Shown piece after piece: positions 8,276-16,507 of a stretch of 28,930 nucleotides of DNA. This DNA comes from QHWK01 sp035315685 (lineage in GTDB: Bacteria > Acidobacteriota > Vicinamibacteria > Vicinamibacterales > CAVVIG01). The DNA is taken from the NCBI GenBank assembly GCA_035315685.1, contig DATFXR010000778.1, positions 1-28,930 on the forward strand, given 5' to 3'. A program made the translations under genes and the position numbers. How positions within the stretch are numbered: position 1 is the first letter of the stretch; each line of letters opens with the position of its first letter. The notes below the pieces were generated by a model. That model saw only the letters and a list, made by a program, of their open reading frames with translations, was not told where the DNA came from and made no database searches.

Positions 8276-9124
8276 TTACGGCGGTGGCCGGCTGACGGCC
8301 GCATAGCTGACGACTTGGCGGTTCTCGCGGAGCGCAGCGATCGTCCGGCGCACGCTGTCAACGATGGCGGGGTGATCGAAATCGAGCGGGTGCAGCGCGA
8401 TGCGAATGACGCGGCTGTTGCGCCACAGCTGCCGCTGCAGAAGGGCTGCGACGTCACTCGCGGTCCGACGAAAGAGACCTCGCGCCGCCCACGTGATGAC
8501 CGGCGAAGGAACCGCGCGTCTGTTTCGCAGATCGAATACGTGAAAATGGCTCTCGGTGAACGCCACGTCGGCGCGCTCGAGTGCCGGCAGCAATTCGTCG
8601 TTGTACAGCCATGCCGGCGCGACAAAACCCGACGGCGGGTCGTTGAAGCAGCGTTCGAACGACTCCATCCCGACACGAAGCCGATTCTCGAGTGCGCGCC
8701 CGCGGAGCCCCAGGAATTCGCCTTCCCCGGCAGTCATGAATGTCCGCTCGCACCATTCGCTCAGTGTGGCGTGTCGGTCGCGGCCGGGGTCCTCACGATG
8801 AAAGTAGCCGTGCAGAAACCACTCGACCTCGAACGGCCGCGGCGCGTGACACCATGTGAGGAAATCCGCGCGCTCATGCGCCGGCGATCGACCGTGGTAG
8901 TTCGGGATGAAGAGGTAGGTGACGGCGGGAATATGGAACTCCGCGAACAGGCGCTCGGCGTGCAGAAGGCGCTTGGCGTGGACGGGCGTGACGTCGTGCA
9001 GGGCAACGAGCAGCACGCCCGCTTCGTCGTGGTTGCAGGGCGGCCGCGCGATCGCTGCGCTTCGCTCAGGCGCTTCGCAGGATGTGCGCCGGGCCGCGAG
9101 CGGCCACATCACGCGCGGCGGCAT
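8276..9124 (-). CDS. DUF2334-type polysaccharide deacetylase family protein
   Basis: A 282-residue protein. LLVALHDVTPVHAKRLLHAE matches the opening of DUF2334/polysaccharide-deacetylase folds ('LVxxHDVxPxH'), where the Asp and His help bind a divalent metal. Further features are VTYLFIPNYHG, EVEWFLHGYFHRE (the second metal-binding region, 'HGYxH'), SGFVAPAWLYND and ALHPLDFDHP near the C-terminus (the last conserved His). Relatives remove N-acetyl groups from amino sugars on glycans or glycoconjugates. No signal peptide is evident with the 9124 start, so it may act in the cytoplasm on a lipid-linked sugar. The start overlaps the end of the methyltransferase gene by 16 nt, indicating one operon with the glycosyltransferases upstream. 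Confidence 0.85.
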   Translation of the reverse strand: MPPRVMWPLAARRTSCEAPERSAAIARPPCNHDEAGVLLVALHDVTPVHAKRLLHAERLFAEFHIPAVTYLFIPNYHGRSPAHERADFLTWCHAPRPFEVEWFLHGYFHREDPGRDRHATLSEWCERTFMTAGEGEFLGLRGRALENRLRVGMESFERCFNDPPSGFVAPAWLYNDELLPALERADVAFTESHFHVFDLRNRRAVPSPVITWAARGLFRRTASDVAALLQRQLWRNSRVIRIALHPLDFDHPAIVDSVRRTIAALRENRQVVSYAAVSRPPP

Positions 9125-9777
9125 ACCACCACCGACGACACTGGCGGCAGGTTGACCGGTTCAATCGATTCGGCGGTCAGTGCCGTTGCCGCCAGCACCC
9201 GGTCGAGGTTCAGGTGCCAATCGGCGCCGGTCACCCACACCGCGAGCCGCCCGGCGGCGCGCATCCACAACGGCCTTGGACCGTCATCGTGATCGAAGTG
9301 GTTCAGCAGGACGAGGCGCCCGTCGGGCCGACAGACGCGTAGCATCTCCCGGACGACTGCGATCGGATCAGGAACCACATTGAGCACATACGGCGCATAC
9401 ACTGCGTGGAACTGGTGGTCGCGGAACGCGAGGTGTCCGGCGTCCATACGGGAGAGCCGCACGTGCCGGCAACCGCGGCGCTCCAATCTCGCGCGCGCGC
9501 GCCCGAGCATCGCGGTTGATACATCGATTGCGGTGACGCGGCAGGTCGGTGGATACCGCAGCGCGCTCAGGCCGGTGCCGACGCCGACTTCGAGGATCGA
9601 CTCACCTGCAGTCGGGGCGAGGCGGGCGATCGCCGATTTGCGGCCAGGATGCAGGAGCGCGCCGTAGATGACGTCGTAGACAGGGGCCAGCCGCTCGTAG
9701 ACCGCGTCCACTGCCGTCTGCGCCGCCCGGGTCGTGCGCGACGCCTCACGAGACATGGTCGAATGTCGCGATGCCAT
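9109..9777 (-). CDS. PmtA-like class I SAM-dependent methyltransferase
   Basis: The SAM-binding motif I is ILEVGVGTGLSALRYPPTCR, followed by VTAIDVSTAMLGRARARLER (the acidic loop that binds the ribose). AVYAPYVLNVVPDPIAVVRE and LRVCRPDGRLVLLNHFDHDD resemble phosphatidylethanolamine N-methyltransferases of the PmtA type, which share 'xAPYVxxVVxDP' and 'GGxxxxLNHF'. N-terminal AVYERLAPVYDVIYGALLHP and GRKSAI also fit PmtA. This suggests methylation of a lipid head group, though small-molecule UbiE-like substrates remain possible. Start codons at TTG 9810, ATG 9777 and ATG 9756 are all without a strong ribosome-binding site; I chose 9777. It lies between a GT4 gene and a deacetylase gene in the same operon. 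Confidence 0.85.
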   Translation of the reverse strand: MASRHSTMSREASRTTRAAQTAVDAVYERLAPVYDVIYGALLHPGRKSAIARLAPTAGESILEVGVGTGLSALRYPPTCRVTAIDVSTAMLGRARARLERRGCRHVRLSRMDAGHLAFRDHQFHAVYAPYVLNVVPDPIAVVREMLRVCRPDGRLVLLNHFDHDDGPRPLWMRAAGRLAVWVTGADWHLNLDRVLAATALTAESIEPVNLPPVSSVVVCRRA

Positions 9778-9840
9778 CACGCAGACCGTCGCGGCGCGGC
9801 GTAGGCACAATCACCGTCACCGCCGGATCGTTCAGCCGCC

Positions 9841-11106
9841 TCATGCCGTGACCAGCGTGCGATCAGCATCGTGCTCGCTGCGGCGGCCGTCGCCCTCCGC
9901 CGCCAACTCCGTTCCGGCGACATCCTCCGGAGAGGAGAGCCAATCCTTCGACATGCAGACCGCGGTGTGCTGCAGGAGCCGTTCGTAGGTTGCCACCTGA
10001 CGCGCCACCGCGTCCGGCCAGGTGCCGTACTGCGCAGCGAGTGCCCGGCCGCGTTCGATCAGCGCTCGAGGATCGGCGTCGATCGCCGCTCGTACGCGAT
10101 CGGCGAACGCGTCGGCGTCGCCACCGGGAAATGTGAAGGGTGACCGCCACTCGCGCAACAGTTCGCCGGTGCCTCCTTCGTCGGGGCCGACCACCAGGAG
10201 CCCTGCGGCTGCGCCCTCGAGCGCAGAAAGGCCAAACGTTTCAAACCGTCCGGGTGCCAGCAGGACGTCGTGGGAGCCGTACAGCATCCGCATCGCCACG
10301 CGATCCGCCAGGTGACCGACATACCGAAGCCGCGGATGCGCGGATGCGCGCAGGCGTCGCTCGTGTTTACCGAGTCCGGCAACGGTGACCTGCACGTCGG
10401 TTCGCCGCAGCAGGTCGGGCAGGATGTCGAGCACGAGCGCGAACTCCTTGTCATCGTCCAATCGCCCGGCGTAGAGCACACGCTTCGGTCCGCTGGCTGA
10501 CCGTCGCCGCGTGACCGTCAGCAGCGCCGGCTCGACGCCGAAGCCCACTGTGATGACGCGGCGAACGCCCAACGCATCCAGCCGCTGCCGCATCACCTCC
10601 GATGCGACGAACACAGCGTGGCAGGCGGTGTGCATCCGGTGCAGCTCGCGATCTGCCCATTGCTCGAATCGGGCAAGCGGACCCGACAGCCATCGCCATC
10701 GTCTGAGCCGCGGGCCAACGTAGGTGCGGATCGGATCAGAGTGACAACAGGTGGTGAGCAAACCCCGGTACGGCCCGCGATACCGGACCAGGAGGCCGAA
10801 GGGGAGGCTGAACCACGGGTCGTGAGCCTCGAGCACGTCCGGCGAGAAGTGCTCGATCGCGGTCCGGACGCCCTCGTAATCGGTGAGCATCCAGTACCGA
10901 TCGGGATCCCGTGACGCGCGCACGCCGTACACCTGTACGGTCGTCGCGCAGGGTGCAACGCGGCGAATGTGACGCCGCGGACCGGGCGAAATCAGCACGT
11001 ACTGATGCCGCGTTTGTCGCGCAAACCAGGCGAGGCGCGCGCGGTGGTAGGTGCTCACGCCGCCGCCTTTTTCGCAATAGAACGACGACAGGTCGCAGAG
11101 GATCAT
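9841..11106 (-). CDS. GT4-family glycosyltransferase
   Basis: 421 residues from the ATG at 11106, which overlaps the stop of the upstream gene as ATGA. It has two Rossmann-like GT-B halves. The N-terminal half starts MILCDLSSFYCEKGGGVSTY, with the glycine loop expected for the acceptor side. The C-terminal half has RVLYAGRLDDDKEFALVLDI (donor-binding start), VTVAGLGKHE and the retaining-GT signature RFETFGLSALEGAAAGLLVV, in which the spaced Glu residues contact the nucleotide sugar. The frame stays open another 143 codons upstream, but that part is arginine-rich and is the shadow of the membrane-protein gene. Together with the second GT4 enzyme in the operon it could add two sugars in sequence to a lipid; the sugar is unknown. 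Confidence 0.9.
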   Translation of the reverse strand: MILCDLSSFYCEKGGGVSTYHRARLAWFARQTRHQYVLISPGPRRHIRRVAPCATTVQVYGVRASRDPDRYWMLTDYEGVRTAIEHFSPDVLEAHDPWFSLPFGLLVRYRGPYRGLLTTCCHSDPIRTYVGPRLRRWRWLSGPLARFEQWADRELHRMHTACHAVFVASEVMRQRLDALGVRRVITVGFGVEPALLTVTRRRSASGPKRVLYAGRLDDDKEFALVLDILPDLLRRTDVQVTVAGLGKHERRLRASAHPRLRYVGHLADRVAMRMLYGSHDVLLAPGRFETFGLSALEGAAAGLLVVGPDEGGTGELLREWRSPFTFPGGDADAFADRVRAAIDADPRALIERGRALAAQYGTWPDAVARQVATYERLLQHTAVCMSKDWLSSPEDVAGTELAAEGDGRRSEHDADRTLVTA

Positions 11107-11597
11107 GCGTCGCTCGTCCGCGTGAATCGCAGCACGCGTCGGAGATCTGACGAGAGCGACCCGGCGCCGGGACCAACGATCATCAGGTCGCGGCGCATCA
11201 ACACCAGTTCGACCGCGCTCGACGCGATCGAAAGGACGATCGATCGCGCGACCGCGCGCGACAGCAGAGGTGTCGCCGCTGCCGCATGGAGGGCGATTTC
11301 GACCGCGTGGGACGCCATCGGAATGCCCAGCAGCATGATCGTGGCGCCCAGCCAACGCGGCTCCGCCCAACGCAGCGCCTGAACGAGCGCCGCGCACACG
11401 CCGGCCATCGGCACGCGAAAGGTCGCGTCCACGATGAGCGCGCGGATCGCCGCTCCGGTGCCCACCGACAGCGTCGACGTGAAGAAGATCGCCCCGCGCA
11501 TGATGGCGCTCAGCAGCGCGGCCTTCCAGTTCCACTGCGTCGCGAGGAACCGTGCCGGGTGACGTGCGATTCGGCCAAGCTCACCGCCAACCGTCAC
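11103..11597 (-). CDS. Small multi-pass membrane protein, unknown family, between two glycosyltransferases
   Basis: A 164-residue protein with a GTG start at 11597 overlapping the upstream glycosyltransferase stop as GTGA; its own stop overlaps the next start as ATGA. I count about four hydrophobic segments: one around AIMRGAIFFTSTLSVGTGAA, one around VPMAGVCAALVQAL, one around ATIMLLGIPMASHAVEIALH and one around SRAVARSIVLSIASSAVELV. The N-terminus is basic and amphipathic (GRIARHPARFLATQWNWKAA) and the C-terminal tail is hydrophilic. I do not recognise the family. Tight coupling to glycosyltransferases on both sides suggests a membrane scaffold, carrier-lipid handler or flippase component; that is inference only. 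The overlapping frames argue strongly that it is a real gene. Confidence 0.8.
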   Translation of the reverse strand: MTVGGELGRIARHPARFLATQWNWKAALLSAIMRGAIFFTSTLSVGTGAAIRALIVDATFRVPMAGVCAALVQALRWAEPRWLGATIMLLGIPMASHAVEIALHAAAATPLLSRAVARSIVLSIASSAVELVLMRRDLMIVGPGAGSLSSDLRRVLRFTRTSDA

Positions 11598-12838
11598 GCG
11601 GCTGGATGCTCCTCGGAAACAGCGTCAAACGAGCGCTCGGCGGCGCGGCCGGCCGCGTTCGACGCGGTGATGGCGACGCCGTAGGCGCGATACAGCGTGT
11701 CGAACACCGGCGCCCACGCGCGTGCCAGCGCGGCCTGACGCGCCGCCGCGCCCATCGCGTGGCGGCGGTCCGGGTCGCGCACCAGGCGGAGCGTGGCTTC
11801 GGCCAGTTCGCGTTCGGAGTGGACGAGCACGGCGGACGCCGGCGACGCCGCGATGAATTTCGGCCCGCCACGCGCCATTGCGACGACCGGCACTCCAGAC
11901 GCCATCGCCTCGAGGACGACGTTGCCGACGGTTTCAGTTTCCGACGGGAACACGAAGAGATCGAAGTTCGCGTACGCAGCTGCGAGCCGCTCGCCGTGTA
12001 ATACACCGCAGAACTCCGCGCCAGGGAGGCGCGCCTGCAGCCACGCGCGCTCGGTTCCGTCACCGACGACCGTGAAGCGCGCGTCGGAGAGGCCGTTGGC
12101 GGCGAGCGCGTCCCGCACGGTCGCGAGGGCGCGCACGTTCTTCTCCACCGACAGGCGGCCGACGTAGCCGATGTTGATCGCCGTGTCGGTCCGCGTTCGA
12201 CGCGACGGTGCGAAGGCAGCCGTATCCACACCACGCGTCATCACGAACGTCGGCTTGCGCGTCCGCGATTCGAGGATCACCTTCCACTCATCGTTCGGGG
12301 CGAGCAGCACGCGCGGAATCTTGTAGAAGAGCGACGTGATGGCAAGGGCGTGGCGTTCGACCAACATCCGGACCCGCAATCGCGTGTCTTCGTCAGCCGC
12401 GGACAGCCGGTTCAACAGCCGGCGCGACGCATATTCGTGCAGGTTCGTGTGCCACGAGCCGACTATCGGAATCGTCAGGCGGTGGCCAAGCAGTGCGCCC
12501 ATCTGTCCGACGTCGCTCGGTCCGGTGTAGTGGAGCACGTCGGGCCGAAACCATCGCAGGACCTGGGCCACCCGTCGCGTGTGCCGCCAGAGCGCAATGT
12601 CGAAGCGCAGGTCGTGTTCGAGGGCGAAGGACGTCGATCGCCATCGGGCCAGCTCGAGCCGGGTGACCGAGCCGGATTCGATGAGTTGATCCGCGCCGCC
12701 GCCGTGGACAATGAGCAACGGGCGATCGCGTTCGGCGGCGAACGCCTCGAGCGCGCCAGCGGTACGCGCAACGCCGTTGGCTTCGTAGTACGAATCGGTG
12801 AAAAGGGCGACACGCGGTACGGTCGTCATGCTCCTCAT
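11594..12838 (-). CDS. GT4-family glycosyltransferase (SqdX/Agt/PimB-like)
   Basis: 414 residues from the ATG at 12838 (an alternative ATG lies at 12829). The opening RVALFTDSYYEANGVARTAG matches the 'xxxFTDxYxPxxNGVxxTxxxL' start of GT4 enzymes that glycosylate lipids, such as sulfoquinovosyl-, mannosyl- and diacylglycerol glycosyltransferases. PDVLHYTGPSDVGQMGALLG and PIVGSWHTNLHEYASRRLLN are typical acceptor-domain segments. The donor domain shows INIGYVGRLSVEKNVRALAT, FTVVGDGTER, and FVFPSETETVGNVVLEAMAS followed by GVPVVA, the retaining EX7E-like signature. The start overlaps the PHP gene stop as ATGA. The frame is open far upstream but that part is the PHP gene's shadow. Its most likely job is a glycolipid-forming step at the inner membrane face. 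Confidence 0.92.
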   Translation of the reverse strand: MRSMTTVPRVALFTDSYYEANGVARTAGALEAFAAERDRPLLIVHGGGADQLIESGSVTRLELARWRSTSFALEHDLRFDIALWRHTRRVAQVLRWFRPDVLHYTGPSDVGQMGALLGHRLTIPIVGSWHTNLHEYASRRLLNRLSAADEDTRLRVRMLVERHALAITSLFYKIPRVLLAPNDEWKVILESRTRKPTFVMTRGVDTAAFAPSRRTRTDTAINIGYVGRLSVEKNVRALATVRDALAANGLSDARFTVVGDGTERAWLQARLPGAEFCGVLHGERLAAAYANFDLFVFPSETETVGNVVLEAMASGVPVVAMARGGPKFIAASPASAVLVHSERELAEATLRLVRDPDRRHAMGAAARQAALARAWAPVFDTLYRAYGVAITASNAAGRAAERSFDAVSEEHPAA

Positions 12839-14037
12839 GATGATCCTCGCCAGCTGCCGGCCGGAATCGGACTCACGGGCGCTGGCCCGTCGAGGCAGCG
12901 CAGCGCGGCGCTCCACGTCGGCCGCACCAGTGGGCTCGCGAACACGCGAAACATGCAGATGGCCGAGCGAACCCACAGCGGGCCACCGTCTGGCCAGTGG
13001 TACGACAACGGTCGGACCTGTCCGTTCCATTCGCAGGAGACGCGGTCGAACCACCGCTGCCAGCCGTCCGGACGAACCCGGTACGACCCGAGTACGTCGG
13101 CGGCTGAACCGAGGATGCGACCCGCGAGATGATGCCGGTACTCCGGCATCACCACGATGTGGCTGACGCCATCGCGGATCTCGGCGGCGAACTCTGCAAA
13201 GGTTCCGGCGCGCGTCAGGTTGAGTACGGCATTGGGCGCCAGGGCATGGCGGTCGCCACCGGAAATGAGCGGCACGCCACGCTCCGCGCTGGCTCGTCGC
13301 ACGCCCCCGTTTTCGTGACGCGATCGGTAGCCGTTCACCTCGAGCGCGTGCAGCCGCGTGTGGTACGCGTCCAGGAATGCACGCAGGCGAACGGTGTGCA
13401 TCCGTTCTCCGACGCCGGCGAGATCCCAGAGGGGGTGGTTGAGAACGATCAGCGTGTGGCTGGCGTGCAGGTCGTCGAGGATGTCGCGAAGGCAATCTGT
13501 CGGGTGGCGGCGTGTGAACGCGGTGAGACGCGCCAGCCACGCGGCCGCGCCCGATTCGGGCAGATTGTGCACGCCGAGGTGGAAGAACCCGTTCTCGTAC
13601 GGCACCGTCCACTCAACCGAGACCGGTGCGCGCCGCACTGCATAGAGACGCTGCGCCTCGAGTCCCGCCGCGACGTCGTCGTGGTCGGTGATTGACACGA
13701 TCGAGTCGATGCCGAATCGGCGATCGATTTGATCCGCCTCCGAGTCGAATACCTCGCGCGCCGTAACCGGCGGATGCCACCAGCCTTTTGTGAAGTCGAC
13801 CGGTTCATTCCCGAGTCGACGTCGATCGAGCTCGCGGTTGAATCGACGGCCGAGGAGGGGAATTCGGACGATGTACGACGGGAGATCCGACAGAACCTCC
13901 CGCGAATTGTTGGTATGCGCATGCAACGAGACGGCCGACCGAAACACGCTCCAATCCACACGACGGGCGTAGGCCCTGAGAGTTGTTCGCGACGCCAGAG
14001 TTCGCGCGTCCGCCATCGTGCTAACCGACACCACCAT
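12835..14037 (-). CDS. PHP-domain metal-dependent phosphohydrolase-like protein
   Basis: 400 residues from the ATG at 14037; other in-frame starts are 14154, 14139 and 14016, none with a strong ribosome-binding site. VSLHAHTNNSRE near residues 37-48 is the PHP 'HxH' motif I. SIVSITDHDDVAAGLEA is motif II ('xxTDHDxxxG'), LIVLNHPLWDLAG carries the motif III His, and PLISGGDRHA supplies the C-terminal metal ligands. PHP enzymes hydrolyse phosphoesters with a di- or trinuclear metal centre; substrates range from nucleotides to sugar phosphates. The C-terminal ~100 residues after the PHP fold (VSCEWNGQVRPLSYHWPDGG region) look like an extra domain I cannot name. It overlaps the first glycosyltransferase as ATGA, so it probably removes a phosphate in the same glycolipid pathway. 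Confidence 0.86.
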   Translation of the reverse strand: MVVSVSTMADARTLASRTTLRAYARRVDWSVFRSAVSLHAHTNNSREVLSDLPSYIVRIPLLGRRFNRELDRRRLGNEPVDFTKGWWHPPVTAREVFDSEADQIDRRFGIDSIVSITDHDDVAAGLEAQRLYAVRRAPVSVEWTVPYENGFFHLGVHNLPESGAAAWLARLTAFTRRHPTDCLRDILDDLHASHTLIVLNHPLWDLAGVGERMHTVRLRAFLDAYHTRLHALEVNGYRSRHENGGVRRASAERGVPLISGGDRHALAPNAVLNLTRAGTFAEFAAEIRDGVSHIVVMPEYRHHLAGRILGSAADVLGSYRVRPDGWQRWFDRVSCEWNGQVRPLSYHWPDGGPLWVRSAICMFRVFASPLVRPTWSAALRCLDGPAPVSPIPAGSWRGSS

Positions 14038-14263
14038 ATAGGGGTCGCGCGACGTCGCGGCGACGTTGGCACGACGGTAGGTTAAAGAGTGAGTGGTCCG
14101 ATCGCGAACGGCGGCAACGTCGGCCGCCTGCGGGCCCATCGCCGCAATCCGCACCTGCGTGCCGCCTGAAGTTGTGTCAGTGGCTGAGTTGAGCGCTGCG
14201 CGAGGGATCCTGATCCACCGCGGTGATGTGTCTTCCGGTCGTCGGGAGGCGACCCTTGAGCGT

Positions 14264-15178
14264 CTAGTGAGTGACGAAGGCGTCGAGCACCGGCCGTCCG
14301 ACCCAGACCGCCGGTGCAGGTACGCCGAGCACGAACAGAATAGTCGGCGCCGTATCCGTAGTGCTGACGGGCGCCTCGATGATATGTCCGCGCTTCACAC
14401 CCGGCCCGCTGATGATCCACGGAATTTCGATCTCGGCCCTGGTGAGGCCACCGTGGCTCTTTCCGACGCCGCCGTGATCAGCCGAGATCATCACGATCGT
14501 GCCCGCTCGCATCCCGGCGTTGTCGATCGCGGTGAGCAATGTGGCGACCAGGGCGTCGGCTTTCTCCACGGCCTGGACGTAGTCAGGTGTCAACCATCCG
14601 GCGGTGTGGCCAGCGTGATCCACGAGATCGAGGTGGACGACCGTCAGCATGGGCGAGCGCTCGCGGATGAAGGCGGCGGCGGTCGCGACGGTCTTGTCCG
14701 CGTTGACCTCGTGACGCATGATCGTCGCCACGCCCGGTTCGACCAGCCGGGCGAAGCCGTCCCATTCGTGAACGATGCCGACTGCAGCCTGGGGCATCTG
14801 GTGGCGCACCACGCCGAAGATGGTCGGGAAGATGTTGGCACCGTCGGTCGCGACCGGATCGATCGGATGCCGGTTGGGTTCCCAATCGTTCGACGTGACG
14901 CCGTGCTGCTCGGGACCGGCGCCGCTGATCATCGACGCCCAGTTCGGACTGCTCACCGTCGGCATGACGCCTCGCGCGGCCAGTGTGTGTGCGCCCTCGT
15001 TGATCAGCGCATGAATGGCCGGCGCCCGGGCGTGACGGAGCCCTTCCGAGCCGAGGCCATCGATGCCAACGAGCAGCAGATGATCGGCGGCGTGCGGGGA
15101 ACGTGGAGCGTTCGGCAGGACGAGGCTCGTGACGACCAGCACCGCGCCGATCGTCCTGACCACTCCTGGTCCACTCAT
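14264..15178 (-). CDS. Secreted alkaline-phosphatase-superfamily phosphodiesterase/phosphatase
   Basis: 304 residues. An N-terminal hydrophobic stretch (residues 7-22, VRTIGAVLVVTSLVLP) is a probable signal peptide or anchor, placing the enzyme outside the cytoplasm. LLLVGIDGLGSEGL gives the first metal-binding Asp (D40). VMPTVSSPNWASM contains the likely Thr nucleophile (T74). DLVDHAGHTAGW supplies D187 and H191, and MISADHGGVG supplies D234 and H235. This is the type I phosphodiesterase/nucleotide pyrophosphatase layout (PF01663). It is short for the family but all metal ligands are present. It lies upstream of the PHP gene and downstream of an organophosphate transporter gene on the same strand, consistent with release and uptake of an organophosphate. 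Confidence 0.88.
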   Translation of the reverse strand: MSGPGVVRTIGAVLVVTSLVLPNAPRSPHAADHLLLVGIDGLGSEGLRHARAPAIHALINEGAHTLAARGVMPTVSSPNWASMISGAGPEQHGVTSNDWEPNRHPIDPVATDGANIFPTIFGVVRHQMPQAAVGIVHEWDGFARLVEPGVATIMRHEVNADKTVATAAAFIRERSPMLTVVHLDLVDHAGHTAGWLTPDYVQAVEKADALVATLLTAIDNAGMRAGTIVMISADHGGVGKSHGGLTRAEIEIPWIISGPGVKRGHIIEAPVSTTDTAPTILFVLGVPAPAVWVGRPVLDAFVTH

Positions 15179-15235
15179 TGATGCACCACGTCGCCGCAGT
15201 GGACGGGCGCTTCGCTGACGTCGAATCCAACGAGA

Positions 15236-16507
15236 TCAACGACCATGAGCATGCCTGGGCACGTCTGCCAGTGTGCGATGTTCCGAACTGCGTCGCTCCC
15301 ACCAGCATCCGGCGCATGCGACGGCGGAGAGCGCCGTGACGATGGCGAGCAACCGGAACGCGGCGCTCCATCCACGATGTTGGGCGAGCGCGCCGATCAG
15401 GACGCCCGACGCCACCGCGCCAAGGTACCCCGCCGTATCGATCAGCCCGGCCGCGGTCGCGCTGCCGCGGCGTCCGCCGAGTTCCACCGCGATCGCGCCG
15501 GCCAGCAGCGAGTATGGGCCGATCACCAGGAACGCGACCGTGCCCAGCAACGCGAGTCCGACCTGCGGATTATGCATCGCGGCCCTGCTTCCAATCACGA
15601 CGAGCGCGATCGCGCCAGCCGCAAGCAAGGGCACCGCAAGCGCGAGACGGTGCGTACGCGCGCGATCCGACAGCGCGCCCACGCACAGGACGGAGAGACC
15701 GCCCACGAACGGGAACAGCGAGCTCGTCTGCGCCGCTTCGCCCTGGGGCATTCCGTACACCTCCGCGAGGTAGGTCGGCGTCCACGCGTTGAACGCCTCG
15801 CGCACCAGCGTGAGCCCGAGTGACACGAGACACACCAGCCAGAACGCCGGGCTGCGCACGTACGGCGTCAGCACGTCCGCCACGCCAGACGCCCGCGACC
15901 TGCTTCCGTCCGGTGCGAAGACATTGCGCGGGCTGACCGGCGCTTCGACGAGGCCGAGATCGCGCGGGCTCTCGCGGAGCAAGACAGCGCACCCGCACGC
16001 GATGACCGCCAGCGTTGCCGCTGCAGCGACAAAGACGGCGCGCCAGCCGACGCCGTGTCCGACAAGCGCTCCGAGCCAGAGCCGTCCAGCCGCGTCCCCG
16101 AAGAGAAAACTGAGTGAGAGCACTGCCATCACGCGGCCGTAGCGTTCGGGCGCATACCAGTGCGACGCGATCTTGACGAGCGCACTCCAACCCATCGACT
16201 GGATGAACCGGTTGACCGCCCACAGCGCGACGAACGCAGGGAGGCTCCCGGCGGCGCCGAACGCGAGCGTCGCCGCGATCGATCCCACCATGCCGGTAAG
16301 GAACATCCGGCGTCCGCCGATGAGATCGACTGCGACACCGGTCACGATCTTGCCGGCCGCGTAGGCGAGCACACCGGCCGATGCCACCAGTCCCAGCGCG
16401 GCCTTGTCAATGCCGGTCGGCCCGAACTCCGACAGGAGTTGCGGCGTCACGACGGACAGGTTCGATCGGCAGACGTAGTAGCCGGCGTATCCGACAAGCA
16501 GCGACAC
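15236..16507 (-). CDS. MFS transporter, organophosphate:phosphate antiporter (OPA) type
   Basis: 423 residues from the GTG at 16507, about 12 membrane helices. GYAGYYVCRSNLSVVTPQLL is the helix-1 signature of the OPA group (GlpT, UhpT, UhpC: 'GYxxYYxxRxNxxxxxP'), with the Arg that binds phosphate. ALGLVASAGVLAYAAGKIVT followed by GVAVDLIGGRR is the loop 2-3 motif, and VNRFIQSMGWSALVKIASHW is the 'NxxxQxxGWP' segment of helix 4. It is predicted to import a sugar- or glycerol-phosphate in exchange for phosphate. The annotated start leaves almost no cytoplasmic N-terminus. The frame stays open upstream and encodes TTESRQRRWQAITA, which resembles the family's basic leader, but offers no ATG, GTG or TTG nearby (only CTG at 16555). 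Confidence 0.9.
   Translation of the reverse strand: MSLLVGYAGYYVCRSNLSVVTPQLLSEFGPTGIDKAALGLVASAGVLAYAAGKIVTGVAVDLIGGRRMFLTGMVGSIAATLAFGAAGSLPAFVALWAVNRFIQSMGWSALVKIASHWYAPERYGRVMAVLSLSFLFGDAAGRLWLGALVGHGVGWRAVFVAAAATLAVIACGCAVLLRESPRDLGLVEAPVSPRNVFAPDGSRSRASGVADVLTPYVRSPAFWLVCLVSLGLTLVREAFNAWTPTYLAEVYGMPQGEAAQTSSLFPFVGGLSVLCVGALSDRARTHRLALAVPLLAAGAIALVVIGSRAAMHNPQVGLALLGTVAFLVIGPYSLLAGAIAVELGGRRGSATAAGLIDTAGYLGAVASGVLIGALAQHRGWSAAFRLLAIVTALSAVACAGCWWERRSSEHRTLADVPRHAHGR

Noticed and set aside
8315..9292. Plus-strand frame of 325 codons opposite the deacetylase and methyltransferase
   Set aside because: No family resemblance, no ribosome-binding site, and both minus-strand genes are well supported.
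11107..11535. N-terminal extension of the second GT4 glycosyltransferase
   Set aside because: The extra 143 residues are Arg/Ala/Gly-rich and are the shadow of the membrane-protein gene; the ATGA overlap at 11106 gives the natural start.
12839..13612. N-terminal extension of the first GT4 glycosyltransferase
   Set aside because: It is the shadow of the PHP gene; the family opening begins right after the ATG at 12838.
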